The notes beneath the pieces are model-generated. The model ran no database searches. It worked only from the letters and a program-made list of their open reading frames with translations, and had not been told where the DNA came from. A stretch of 64,000 nucleotides of DNA. Origin: Parapristionchus giblindavisi (lineage: Eukaryota > Nematoda > Chromadorea > Rhabditida > Diplogasteridae). The stretch is from the NCBI GenBank assembly GCA_943737045.1, contig CALSFV010000203.1, positions 981,501 to 1,045,500 of the forward strand. Direction: 5' to 3'. Below are positions 24,601-36,899 of the stretch, piece after piece. Both the position numbers and the translations under genes were made by a program. Each line of letters starts with the position of its first letter. The first letter of the stretch is position 1.

Positions 24601-27600
24601 GTAACTATGCGTTGAGTGAGTAATAACTTGCGTGTGAGAGATTGGCTGTAAATGGAATAGAGTACATCAATCGTGGCTAGTCCTTCCTCATCTTCTCCTT
24701 ACTCTTATACCACTACAGAGATTCACACACATAGTGCCTTCTTCCTTCCTCCATCTTCTCATCTTGACTAGCCCTTCATTCGTTGTTCTACCTCTCCACC
24801 ATTCTCCGTAGGTCTTCTTCCTCTTCCATTCTGACTCCTCCTTTATCTCTCTTCTTCCTCCTCTTCTTCTTCTTCTTCTTCTTCTTCTTCTTCTTCTTCT
24901 TCTTCTTCTTCTTCTTCTTCTTCTTCTTCTACAATGAGTACATCTCTTTTCTTTTCAATCGTGTCATTTCGGTATCCTCTATATCTTCACTCATTTATTG
25001 CATCGAGAGAGAGAGAGAGAGAAGGAAGAGAAGGGGGGGGGGGGGAGGACCGTTCAACCTAATGGAAATGTTATTTCGGCTCGGGACAAGGAGACAATAA
25101 GAGGAAAAGTCTCCAGTATTCATAGAGCATTCCTTACCAATTCAATGGGACACGAATTGGACAAATGAGACAATACACAAAGAAAGAGAGAGACAGTTCA
25201 TTACTCTTCACTAATTATCGATTGATTGATCTGTTCTTACGTTTTTTTACCACGTATCTCTGATTCTCTGCCTCATAAGTTCATCGTTTACGTATTCCCT
25301 CTAAGCAGTGCGTGACATAGTAGTGATGAATGTTTCAGGATCCCCTCTCTCTCTTTTCTTGTAACAGCTCTATCTCTCTATCGTTTTTTATTCTCTCACT
25401 AACTATTTAGATGAAGTCACTTTATCATTTTCCGATATGAAACAAATCCATTATGACTCCGTCAAGAAGAAAGGTGAGCTACATTCGCATCATCATCATC
25501 ATTTCAACTCTCACTCTTTTCATTAAACCATGAGTCTCTTCTCTCCAGATGAATTTCCATCTTTATTTCGACATTATTATTATTACTATTGATTTAATAA
25601 AAAGTCTTCTGATTTTGATTGAACATCATCTTATCTCTATGAGAATGTTTGCTAGCAACTGTCCACGTTTTTTAACCTTCGTTGAGAGAGACAAAACTTG
25701 GACTCAACCATGGAAAGGTGCTCAATGAAACAAACATTAATGATTGCAAGCACTTATATGTACCAGTATTTAAATTAGCGAATTGTAGTAGCTTCTCTCA
25801 TTCATATTTTGTAGTCACTCTTTATGGGTCTTGTGTAGAGTGAATGAGAAGAAATAGAAGAAGACGGACTATGGAAAGAGAAGGACTACTGAGAGAGAGG
25901 GAAATGACAATTAGAGTGACTCAAAAAGAATGAGATGGATAGTTTATTTATATGCGATGAGGGCAGGGCCAATTGTCCTGAATTTCCTCGACTTTCCATT
26001 AAAATTAAGTGGTTCACTTTTTAATTGAGTGCCGAGTTTATCTCGCACTATGACGGTGATCTCTATAATTAAAGTTTCGGCTTATCATCATAATTACAGA
26101 GTCCATCCCCCTCAATGTCTACCGTATCATGTCCAGAATATCCAGAACTACAGGACAAACTACAGAGATTGGCAATGACTCGGGACAGTCTGTCACTACA
26201 GGTATACTGTAGTTTGGGTTTCTTGAACACTGTAGTTTTGGTTTCTTGAATACTATAGTTTTGGTTTCTTGAATACTGTAGTTTTGGTTTCTCGAATATT
26301 ATAGTTTTGGTTTCTTGAATACCGTATCACCGATGATTACTTTACTGTGTTTGGCTGAACACAGACTAACTTATGGAAATCTGAAAGAGTGAATGCATGA
26401 TATTTCATTCACTTGCTTATTTTGGGTATATTTACCACATTTGTAAAATACAGTAGTCCAAATCGTCTTAGGTAGGAAAGAGATAGAGGGGAGAGTAATG
26501 GATGCTTCTTCAGGTTAGTGTGTTGAGTGAGCAAGTAAGTGCACAGAAGGAGAAAATCCGGGATTTGGAGTCGCTTCTCACTCACAAAAGAGGATCAACG
26601 GATGAGATACTCTCAGATGTCAGTTTTCCTTTTTTTCTTTACTTACATTGCACAGCTATTTCTGAAATATTAAACCCATCTTATCTTTTTTTTAAATCCC
26701 TAAAGTATGAGACAGTTTTATCAGTGTGTACAAAAGTGACGTAAGTGTATGAGGTCATGAATATTGTCACAATGATCTCCATTTCGTTCCCGTCTAGTCG
26801 ATTCTGGTTCATTCCCTCCTTTCGAACAGTCTAATCTGTTCTAGTCTTATTCTTTCTGTCCATTCCACCTTCTCTCTCTTAGTATCCATCATTGTTTGTG
26901 TGTAGCCCCCTCTCCTCTGCCCCTCTTCTCCCTCTATGCCTTCTCGCCTTTCCCTCTCTCTCTCCCTTCCATCATCATCATCTACTACTCCCTTCCATTC
27001 TCTTTTCTGGGATAGAAGGCAGGGAGGAGGATCTAGTCTTCTTCTCATTCTAATAAGATTAGGCGCAGGAGTTACTACCACCACACACTCTTACAATTAG
27101 GAGGAGTCGCATCCTCGGGAGGAGTTGGCATTCCTATATAGAGTAGACCAGAGACAAGACTTGTTCCCTATCCCTTTACGCCCGTCTATTCTTCTTCTTC
27201 TTCTTCTGCTATTCTTTATATATGGTCTTCTTTCAGAGATTTCACTTGGATGAATCAGATGAATTGGATTCACGTAAGTTGGATATCATGGCTGAGGTAT
27301 CGAATCTGAAGATGAAGTTCGCTGCGATGGAACGAGAAAAGATTGAGGCCGAGAAGAAACTTCATCTATCTCAGGTTCTCTCCCCCCTTTGTGCACTTTT
27401 GAATGGGGGAAGGACATTGAATTGAATTGATCGTGTTTACAGAGTGAAATGGAGCATCTCAATCAATCGATACATCATTCGAATCCTCATTCCATGGGTA
27501 GACAACTGCCCATGCTGCCTCATGCTATTCAGAGACAGAGTAAGTACTTTCTGTATCCCTTCAACTGTTCTTTCGACTTTCTATTATGACATTGTTAAGA

Positions 27601-27851
27601 AGGAAGTAAAGTAAATGAATGTGAAGATGAAACCTCTCGAGTTACTCTTTCCTCTTCTTCTCCTCCATGACTCCTTTTTATGATTACAGACGAAGAAGTG
27701 GAACAGCTGCGGGATGCCGTCCATCGACTCATGGCAGACAATGAAGCTAAGGTATGAGATGAGAGAGTGGAGAGTTTATGGAGAGAGTAGAGAGAGTTTG
27801 AGTAGATTAGGGTATAGGGCGATTGGAGAGGGTCCAGATGGAAGAGCAAGT

Positions 27852-27904
<53 letters not shown>

Positions 27905-30900
27905 AGATTCCCAAGGAATGAATCTTCTTCCGTTGAAGAATGTGCATGGCGAGGGCATAGAATGCATGGAGTGAGATTAATATCGAAAAGAATTCATTCA
28001 TTGATAATTTGAGTGGAATCGTGAGAAATGAAAAGGGTGAGAGAAGATAAATGGTTCATCCTCACCCGTCTATCTATTACACTCAGAAGGAGAGAGTAGA
28101 GAGTGAGAGAGGAAGAGACAGAAGTAGATTGGTATCAAAAGAAATGAAAGTAGGATCATCATTAATCTCTTTCTTATCTTTCAGAATGCACAGATCTCAC
28201 ATCTAAGAAATGCACTCGAAGCACAATCAACAAATGTTATGGATGGATATAATATGTACACTTCACCCTCTCCACGATGGCAACCAATTCATAATGAACC
28301 TTATGATTTCAATGCTCAACTCAGAAAGTTGCTACTGGTGAGGTTACAATTCATACATAAGAGAATGACAAGAACTTGAGTAGACAATGTACTTGAAACT
28401 CATAATATTGCCAAATTATTACAATAAAGTATATTAATTGACAGGATGATTCGATAGATCATATGGCTCATTCATCATCATTTCCTCTATCTCTTTGTTC
28501 ATCTAATCCCGCTCCTCCATCATCTTCTCGTTCTGCTGTTCAGGTATCTCCTCCAATCCATCATATCTCTGCTCTCTTATCACTTATCATTCCACTACCA
28601 ACTGTCACCCTTTCAGTCCTCATCATCCTTCAATTCTTCTCTGTCTGCAGCTTCTCCTCCCTCTTCATGGTGTCAAACACCCACGCAGAGACCTCATCTC
28701 AATGCACAAATGCAATCGTAAGCATTATTCTGCGTCTATTGCTACAGAGTTCATCATTCATACAGTATACAGTATGCAGAGTATAGAGTATATCGAGTAT
28801 ATACTACAATAATTAGAGTATCCTATATCAGAGCATTCGAAGTGAATATATAAGAATATAGAAAATCATACGTTTACAAAACTTAAAGTGTGATGTAATT
28901 ATTTTAATAATGGACTAAATTTCAAGATATCGTTCTCCCTCATCTCCGGCCGCTCGTCAACTCGCCGCTGAACTCGATGAATTGAGGAGGATTGGTCCTT
29001 CCAACAACGCTGCACCCAACTACTCTACTGCCAGTCTTCCCCGAAGTAGCTTCACTAAGGTACCATAGCATCTATTTCTACTGTATACTTACCGTAATTC
29101 TTGTTCAGACGCAGTCTACACTAACCCTTCCCGGAAAGAAACTATCGTTAGCCTCGTCTGCTGGTGAGTGTGGAGCGTCGATTTGTTCATCAACAAGCGC
29201 GACCACTCCTCTTCGCAACTACCGCAATCAAGTGAATAGATGGATCAATGAGAAACTACGTGGTCGTAGTCGAAAGAGGAACAAAAGAGCCACATCTGCG
29301 CCTAATCTAGGTAGAGATATCTCAGTGTCAAATGCTCGAAGCGTGTTTAAATGTATACTACCCGCAACACTATGGCGCTCTTTGTGAACTAACACACATC
29401 AGCCATATTATAATATTGTGTCCATATCACTAACTAACATATTCAATGTTGATACAGTGTGCGGCATCCACTTCTAGTACACAGATATAGCGCGAGAGCG
29501 AATGACCACTCGCAGTAACTAATTCAATCCATTGTCTGTTCAATCTCTTCACTTGTTTGCGGTCAGTTTGCGTGTTTATTCCTATTCCTCGTATACAATA
29601 CACAACAGTGTCCTCGTACCTTCAGTGTGTACTTACGATGCTTGATGGATCTCTCCCTAATCATTCATGTTGTTCCATCATTCCTCATCTTCTTCTCTAT
29701 TTCCTGTCTGTTTAGTTGAATCGGATGATGAGATTACAAGAGGAAGAATGACAGCAGCGACATCGACTGTGTCTATGAAGGGACCACTCAGAAGAGATAG
29801 GACTCGATCTTCTCTCAGAAATCTCTTCAGCAAATTCTCGAGGAGCAACTCGCAAGATCAGGCTGGATCAGCATTTAGAAGAGGAAGTGCTGCACGGTAC
29901 TATTCATAGCTTACGAGCGCCATTCATTGTTATGATATACGTAATTACAGATCGACATCATCCGCTCGTTTGGGTAGTAATGGACCTCTTTCGGGACCAA
30001 TTGCCCTTCGACCTCCACTTGAAGTCTTCCTTGAATGGAGAGGAGAACAATTGGCTGAATGGATGGGCGAAATTGGATATACTTATTTGGCTCCCACGGT
30101 TGGTACTTCACTATACAGACTCTGTTGATTACCACATTAAGACGACTGTTTTTGGGACACCGATGTCCCTTGGCTCAGTAAACAAAAATGAATGATTTTC
30201 AAAAATGAATCATTTCAGATAGCTGCAATGGTCCGGAGTGGCCGCCAATTCATTCACATGAGTAATGATGATCTCGAGAAGGAATTGGGAATAAGAAATC
30301 CCCTTCATCGAAAGAGAATCATGCTCATTCTCAGAAAGATCGAGAGAAACAATAGTGATCCAATCGATAAATGGGACATGAATCAGGTTGGCCGTCAATT
30401 CTGACAAAAAAAACTTTAATTAGCTTATTGATTTGGATGACCTCAGTTGTGTCTTTTCAGGTTCTCCGATGGCTCGAAGAGATTGGACTTCCTCAATACA
30501 AAGAAGTCTTCACTGAGTACACTATCGATGGACCGATGCTTCTTATGCTCACTGCCTCTGACATGGTCGAGGTACGGGAACTAATCAACTCATAGACCAT
30601 GCAATATTTTCCATTACAGATGCGTATCACATCCGCCATTCACTATGCCACAATTGCTCGATCCATTGAGAGATTGAAGAGATCGGAATGTAAGATGAAC
30701 TATCTCATCAGAAAGTTCGACCCTGCCATTCTCTCGACGTACCCGTGTCCAGAGGTAAGTGGCGTATCCCGAAAACATGGCCGACTAGATACAAATGTAT
30801 TAATTTGAAGGTAGCCTCTCGATGGTCCCATTCAGCTACATGTGAATGGTTGCATACAATTGATCTAGCTGAATTCACTCCGAATCTTCTTTGCGCCGGA

Positions 30901-31492
30901 GTTCCAGGAGCTCTCATGGTAATATTTAATAAAAAATATATTATTTTACGCAACACTACATGAACACAGCGACTAATTATCTGTATTCTGTGGTCTACCC
31001 GGTCATGCACTTGAATCATTGAAATATTATTGACTGTTCTCCATTCCAGGTATACGAGCCGTCCTTCACAGCCGAGACCCTGGCCGAAATCCTCCAAATG
31101 CCTGCCCATAAGACGCTTCTCCGAAGGCATCTCACCACTCATTTCAATCAGCTGATCGGACAGAAGATCGTATCAGCTAAGAGAGATTTCCTCGCCCAAG
31201 GCCACTGGCCTCAATTGACTCCTGCTATCAGGATAAGGGTGAGTTAGATAACATCTGCCTGTTGAGCCACTTATGCTAATTCAGCTGCTAATTCAGAAAG
31301 CATAGACAAGTATTCAATAGATTATCACATCACAATAAGATAATATTGTAGGTTGTGCGGAAAGGCTTCAGTTTAACGCGAAAGAAGACGAAGGGAGAAG
31401 TTTGCGTTGAGCCAGAGGAACTCCTTCCCAATTCTCTTCCACCCCATATTCAACCTGAGAACGGTACCACTGAAGTTTCATCGAATATCTAA
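18613..31492 (+). CDS. hlb-1: liprin-beta, synaptic scaffold with coiled coil and three SAM domains
   Basis: Liprin-beta binds liprin-alpha and helps organise presynaptic active zones and neuromuscular junctions. Exon 1 (18613-18688) reads MDDGYAEANHLLSATLEQLD, matching the family's N-terminus. Exons 20750-20850 and 21057-21137 follow in frame. The coiled coil runs through exons at 26100 (YPELQDKLQRLAMTRDSL), 26515 (SEQVSAQKEKIRDLESLL) and 27237-27374 (KLDIMAEVSNLKMKF), then 27690 and 28188. A Ser/Pro-rich linker follows, then the family motif NKRATSAPNL near 29285 and SSLRNLFSKFSRSNSQ near 29810. SAM1 spans about 30010-30390 (QLAEWMGEIGYTYLAP, DLEKELGI). SAM2 spans about 30463-30750 (VLRWLEEIGLPQYKEVF). 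SAM3 spans about 30812-31240 (CEWLHTIDLAEFTPNL, KTLLRRHLTTHFN). The tail ends TTEVSSNI with TAA at 31490. The connection between 21137 and 26100 is not resolved: the exon at 25411-25473 ends in phase 1 whereas the coiled-coil exon needs phase 0. Confidence 0.92.
18689..20749 (+). other. long first intron of liprin-beta
   Basis: This is a 2.06-kb intron from GTTAGT after codon GlyAsp to ATTCCAG. It has alternating CT-rich blocks (18840-19140, 19390-19760) and AG-rich blocks. I see no embedded gene. The frames 19851-20060 and 20057-20317 have no homology. A tandem CAAAGAT array lies at 20315-20336. Confidence 0.6.
22637..22646 (+). repeat. poly-G tract, 10 bases
   Basis: This is an uninterrupted 10-base G run in the large liprin-beta intron, flanked by purine-rich sequence. 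Confidence 0.85.
23284..23501 (+). CDS. possible alternative first exon of liprin-beta
   Basis: The frame starts at an ATG that has an in-frame TGA only 12 bases upstream and no close 3' splice acceptor. It runs to a donor AACAGgtattc at 23501/23502 and ends in phase 2. The product is Ser-rich and acidic (SSSLSALDDDQ near the start, SSIDSYELVGFRGSGSSS later). It lies inside the large liprin-beta intron on the same strand, so it reads best as the first coding exon of a shorter isoform from an internal promoter. I could not follow the next exon with certainty. A frame of this length with few stops is easier to get by chance in Ser-coding CT-rich DNA, so the call is tentative. Confidence 0.35.
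24145..24361 (+). CDS. possible second alternative exon of liprin-beta (Ser/Pro-rich)
   Basis: An open frame begins MEQHNLFRGSSCHSSQ and continues PHYSDSGFGSALSSGSS, YLPPPPPYRC and HRSFSDSKYT to a donor ACGGgtaatg. It ends in phase 1, which matches the phase-1 entry of the exon at 25411-25473 (DEVTLSFSDMKQIHYDSVKKK). The joined frame is consistent across both. The composition is that of a disordered Ser/Pro-rich linker. It may be an internal start (ATG at 24145, preceded by an AG acceptor at 24142) or an ordinary internal exon of the long isoform. Confidence 0.4.
24861..24930 (+). repeat. CTT/GAA microsatellite, about 23 copies
   Basis: A nearly perfect run of TTC/CTT triplets lies in an intron of liprin-beta. 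It produces a poly-Phe/Leu/Ser frame that is not a gene. Confidence 0.9.
25033..25045 (+). repeat. poly-G tract, 13 bases
   Basis: This run of 13 G follows a GAGAGAGA stretch within a liprin-beta intron, about 100 bases after the CTT microsatellite. It could form a G-quadruplex. Confidence 0.9.
26206..26326 (+). repeat. 23-bp tandem repeat, about five copies, beside a liprin-beta splice donor
   Basis: The unit ACTGTAGTTTTGGTTTCTTG plus AAT repeats with a 23-bp period, starting at 26206, 26229, 26252 and onward with a few substitutions. The array begins only about five bases inside the intron that follows the first coiled-coil exon (CTACAG then GTATACTG). Confidence 0.9.
27851..27901 (+). repeat. 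GA dinucleotide microsatellite
   Basis: This is a run of about 24 GA units in the liprin-beta intron after the exon ending MADNEAK. On the minus strand it makes poly Ser-Leu frames that are not genes. Confidence 0.9.
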
Positions 31493-32871
31493 CCTCAAAA
31501 CGGGCCAGATTAGAGTATTCCCATCTATTAGATTCTATTGTACTGATTGTGTCATCATTTCCACATCGTTAGAGAGTTCACTAGGAGAGAAAAAGTGAAA
31601 GAAGGCGTTCTTTTATCGCTTAAATTAGTTCAATGCACTCATCTTCCCCGTTCTCTATCATCATCATCATATGTACCATCATCCTTTTTTTCCTATTGTT
31701 TCTTCTCTGCTCTTTTATCACTCTTCGCATCACGTTCCATATGGGAGATTCAACTCTGAGAGATATATCACTATCTCATGCATAAGTCTTCTCTACTATC
31801 ACAACTAACACCCATTTGTTTGTAAAGTTGCGTTTATTTTCGTTGTGATTTCTGTAAACACAAGTTGATCCTGACATATTTTCTCGCATTATTTGTCTTA
31901 TTTTTGTCGTCTTCAAACTTTTATTTGTCTTTGCTCAGTCGTATTACAAAATTGTTCGTTCTGATTGTATTTGATGGTCATTATTAGGCTGGTTTTGTCT
32001 GTAGATGCCAAACAGCCCCTCCCCTAGTGTTCTGTGCAATGGGCAGAAGCTTTCAGTGAAGTGCCTCTACTCCTCCCTCTTCTCTTTCTACCCATTCAGT
32101 CTCACCATACCTGATCACTCCCAAAGTAATCGTTGTCTACCACTGTCTTTGTGTATTATTATCAAACAAATTTGCCAAAGATGAATAATATAAATTGAAT
32201 GAAAGACTTATTATAAAGTGTTGTACATGTCACAGACTCAGACAATTTAACGATATCAACAGTACTTATTCAACAATAAGAATCAATATTCGTGTAATAT
32301 TTCGGTAACTAAATGAACTGGTTAACTCTCTGGAATGATATGATCAATTCTAAATGGATGAAGCTGAGCGACCTAATTCTCTCATCCGATGATCATCAAA
32401 AAGGTGGCGAATGAAGTGAAGAGGAAGCATGGGAATATGAGAGAGACGCCCCATTTAGAGGGAGAAAGTGCTTTCAACTTCTCCTCCTTCTCCCTTTCAT
32501 TCTATCCTTTTTCTTCCTCTCATTACTCACTTTTCCGATCACGATCATGAACCTTCTTCACTCTCGCTCTCGATACCCTCGCAGTATAGAAATAATCTCT
32601 CAGAACCTAGATGAGAGTGCATCCATACTTCATACTCTGTCACAACGTTTTCTTCTTCTGATTATTGCATTTGTCGCGACCGTTTGCTCATAACGAAACA
32701 TGCATTAGCCGAGATATAATTACTCGCTCCTGAATAATCCTCTCATTATCTAATTCTCTGATATCCTCGCACGCTCACCTGAACAATATTTTTTTAAACA
32801 TGATTATTATATTGAATTTGTATGATTGTTTCACAAAAACGACGCTAAATGGATCATTTTACTTGCAGAAG
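31493..32871 (+). other. intergenic region between liprin-beta and the secreted protein gene
   Basis: The region contains the 3' untranslated part of liprin-beta (CT-rich to about 31760) and AT-rich DNA beyond. I found no frame with homology and no RNA gene. At 32859-32869 a TTTTACTTGCAG acceptor stands just before the next ATG. It would serve as a trans-splice site or end a leader intron. Confidence 0.5.
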
Positions 32872-35800
32872 ATGTTGCTTCTTGCGATATCCCTCATACT
32901 TCTTCCCTTATCCCTATCACAAGAACTTCCACCGGTTGATCGTCTCCCTCCTCTTCCCACTGAACAACCACTATCCGATGGAATCAACAAGAATGAACTA
33001 CCTACAGTACCCGCCCTTCCTCCTCCATTTCCTCTTCTACCGCCTCCTCCCCCTCCTCCTCCTCTTCCTCCTCCCAATTTCAACAGTCCTATGTCTAAGA
33101 GAGTAATGTCTTCGATGACTGATTTGCCTGCTGTAATTAAGAGTCAAATGGAAGGAAATCCAACACCTTTGAGGTAGTTTTTATTCTTTCCTCTTAGAAC
33201 ATCCTTTATGCTCATTCTCACGTTCATCCTTTTCCTCTGCAGAAATATGATATCGCGAATGCTTGGAGAGGGACTTCTCAGTAAGCTCATCACTAGCCCC
33301 GTTCAGGTACTTTTTTCGCAAATATTGAATATTGAAAATAACTATATAAATACATTTATTTATTTATTTAACATAGGCAGCAGAAGAGATGGGAATGCCC
33401 TTAGAAGATCTTGGCTTCAATAAGACTGAAGCACTCAAATCGCTCAAGAGCAATCTCGAACAGTCTAACATCACTTCTTTCATTGATCCTGAGTCAATTT
33501 TCGGAGTGTAAGTGTCTATTCTGATTGGTAGACGATAATAGAATCTATTTCAGTGATAAACGAATCAAGACGGCTACACACGCGCCTGTTCCCACAACTA
33601 CTACTCGGCCACAAATGTACATTGAAGGAAAACCAATTCAGGACTTTGACTCATTCATTACTCATTACAATCCTAAAGATAAGCAGGGAAAACCACTGTT
33701 CAAAGCCTCAGTGAAGAAATCTGCCAGAACAACTACTCCTAATCCCGAACAGGTTATCGTTACGATTTCCCTTATAGCAATTCATCTTTCTCACTTTTGT
33801 TTTCGAATTACTAAGATTCATTAATTGATCTTTCAACCTTCAGGTAGCCATTGAGGAAGCCATGTTGAGATCGCAGATGCAGTCAGCTGGGCTCGCAGTT
33901 AATCAACAATTCTATGATCCTTCAATGGGAACGATTCCAATCGGAAACGATCCAATCCCTCAGCCCGTGTCTGCTGATATCGCTAACACTCTCGATACTA
34001 ATCTCATAGATCCCGCCCGCATTCGAGAAGTGGACAATCTACTGAGAAGGTCTCCAATGAGAAGTGAGTAGTAGTCTTTCACCTGCGTGTCTATCACTGT
34101 TTCATATGTCAGATCCCTCGACAATGTACAATCGTGCACCTGTCTCTATTGGTAGTCCGGATACGCTGACTCCGAATGACATGTCGATGATGAGATCTCC
34201 GTCTGCCATGGCTGCCGCCCTCGATCCTCTCAATGCACCCGCGGTCGCTTTTGATTCGAATATACAGAATGTGGTGAATACTCTGAAGACGAAGAGTGTG
34301 AACAGTCTGTCTGTTAATGAAATCAAAGGACTACAAGCTGTACTGCAGAACTTCGAGCAGACAATCAAGACGAAAGAACTCTTACAGGTCAGTGCATTGT
34401 GTGTACTTTTATATTGACTCGAGAATCAAAGAATCAAATATCGCTATGTTGCATATTTGCAGAAGAAACGTGAGCTACAAGCACTCGGAGATCAGCTGGA
34501 AATGCAGAAACAGGAGATTGAAGCACAGCAGCATCGAGAGAGGGAATTGAAAATGAAGGTACCCATAATGAACTCTCCCTATCATTTAATGGGAGAAGAT
34601 AAGCTAAAAGAGAAAGTGGATCAAGAGTGAAAGCGACTTAAAGAGCATTCTTTTCTCTAATTCATTCCCTTCTTTTACAGGAACAGCATCTTATCGAAGC
34701 AAGACAGAAGATCGAAACTCAATTACAACAAGAATTGAACAATTTCCAATCTGGTTTCGGGCTGAACAATCAGGTATCGATTAATCGATCAATGAAGGTT
34801 CATAAAACTATATTTGTAGCAGGCAATGACATCGGTACCCATCCATTATCCATCTCTCATCAACACTCCTATCAATCCATTGGATACAGCTCCATTTGAT
34901 CCTAGTCTTCTTGAAAAGGCGCTGTCTCAGCAAACGATGGGTCCAGAACCTATGCCATACACTCCTCCTACTACGACCACGACAACACGAAAGCCAACAA
35001 CGACTAGACGACCAACCACCAGAAGGGCCACACCCAGAGTGAGTTATTCCCACAGCTATCACGGCCAATAAGACATAGTACTGGAATTTTTCATGCGAAA
35101 AAGGTCGATGAACGAGTAAACTGTATGAATAACCCTCATATGCCTTCAGAGAACTCCGAGGACCACAACCACAACCACTACAACGACGACAACAGAGACT
35201 CCTCTTCCAGAAGTCACAGAAGCTGGACCAATGAGGAATCCTCTCGGTGGTCTCTCAATGGGCATGTCTATCGTCAGAAAGAGACCACTCCCTCAGAACC
35301 TTCTTGAAGAACCACTCGACGATGCAAGTGATGAGAAAGAATACGAAGAACCTGGAATCATAGTTCCTCGAGTAAAAGAAAATCCCTTCAATCTTGTAAA
35401 ATATAATCCAGAAGAGAAAGAAACGGAGAAGGTAGAAGAAGAAGATGAAGATTCAGCCGATGAGGCACCAAGAGCATCCGGAAGTGTTGTCAGGTAAAAT
35501 ATAATAAATAAATAAATAAATAGAAATCTATGGAATATTTGTCCTCATTTTAAAGATTTGTTTTTACTCCGAAATTCATTTGTCCTTTTCCAACTTTTTT
35601 CTTTGAAATTTTGGGTCTCACACTCACACCTTTTACCTTTAATTTTTTTCGCTGTCGTTAGTGGGAAAATCAAATACGAAAAGCCACGCAAACATAATCA
35701 TGTGCATCCTTTCTAAATTTAGACCTCCTGTCAGTAAGAGGAAACCGATTCCGGTAACACCCATTCGAAAAACAACCACGACCACGACAGCTCCAACGAC

Positions 35801-36899
35801 CACAACCCAAGTTGAAATAGCAGAATCAGCTGAGATGACTGCATGCGAATGTATCGGAGTCAGTATGGAGAGAATGGTGTGTGTATTGTTAGATGCACTT
35901 TTCGATCTCTAAACTGATCTTGTTGTTAACAATATTCTAAAAGATCAAATATCAGTTGCAAATCAGTGTTTGGAAATTAAGGATCAATGATCAATCGGTA
36001 GTTTATTCACTATTGTTTATATTCAGGTCGGAAGTTGGGTTCCAGCTCTTGCTTCTCCCGCCGTCGTCTCACGTATCAACGAAGCTATTGGAATCATAAC
36101 AGATGATGACGCAATCAGTCCAACTTGTGCTAAACTGGAATGTGCGTTAGATTTTACAGAAAACGTCGATACTTATGCTTAACTTTCCTTTTTTCAGTAT
36201 CAGTGCCAAAGCAGTCTGGAAGTGTTCTTAATACAAAGATGGCCATTTCATTCATGACAAATAAGAAAAATAAGTTGATCAAAGTAAGCACTAGAAGCAC
36301 TATTGGGAATCATGAGAAGCAAAATCGTGATAGTTTAAATTGATAATGGTCTCGATATTTTCACAAAAAAATCATTGTTTTTGTTTGAGGTTCTAACAGC
36401 GCATGCCCATGAAATAAGTCCCAACGACGTATCTTTTCTAGAGAATAAGAGCAATCTCTCATTGTCGTTGTTATTTTCAGCTACGAGGAAATGCCTTGTC
36501 GAAAGATAATCGTTCATTGAACATTTCTATTCGGGATCTTCATGGAAATAATATTACTGCTCCATGTAATCTTTATAATCGTTATTGCATTTCTAAGCCT
36601 CTTATTTTTTTTTTATTTCGTTTCTTGCAGTCTGTGTCTTAAAAGCAGAAGGAGAAGGAATATACGAATATATGGTAGTCGTCAGCACTAATGGTACAAT
36701 TGCAATTAACGATCAAAGATCAAAGATTAATTCTTTCAGGGCCATGTTCCGAGGCAGCGCTCTTAGTGAGAGACCCAGAAACTTTCTTCGACAACGACAA
36801 TGCAGAGTTGATCAAGTATTTCAAACATGTGAGTGCTGGACTATGACCTTCCATTACATTTTCACCCTCTTATTACCTTTACAGAACAAAAGAGTTTGA
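32872..36899 (+). CDS. secreted Pro/Thr-rich extracellular protein with probable lipocalin-like C-terminal domain
   Basis: The ATG at 32872 follows a TTGCAG acceptor by two bases and opens a signal peptide, MLLLAISLILLPLSLSQ. About 17 exons join in phase, giving roughly 850 residues. After the signal come a Pro-rich run (PLLPPPPPPPPLPPP), a helical Gln/Glu-rich centre (QALGDQLEMQKQEIEAQQ near 34462-34770), and two mucin-like Thr tracts (TTTTTTRKPTTTRRPTTRR near 34967; a run of 11 Thr near 35160). A third Thr run lies near 35770. An acidic stretch sits near 35400-35460. The last roughly 150 residues resemble a lipocalin fold: VGSWVPALASP (compare the GxW start), CAKLELSV, then IYEYMVVVSTNG and ALLVRDPETFF near the end, closing HNKRV. 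This points to a nematode apical extracellular matrix or cuticle protein. The lipocalin assignment is inferred from motif order only. Confidence 0.8.

Noticed and set aside
24783..25100. 105-residue frame with a long Phe run
   Set aside because: It is produced by the CTT microsatellite and the adjoining poly-G. There is no domain or splice context.
30708..31142. 144-residue minus-strand frame
   Set aside because: It is antisense to the SAM2 and SAM3 exons of liprin-beta, whose plus-strand reading is supported by homology and splice sites.
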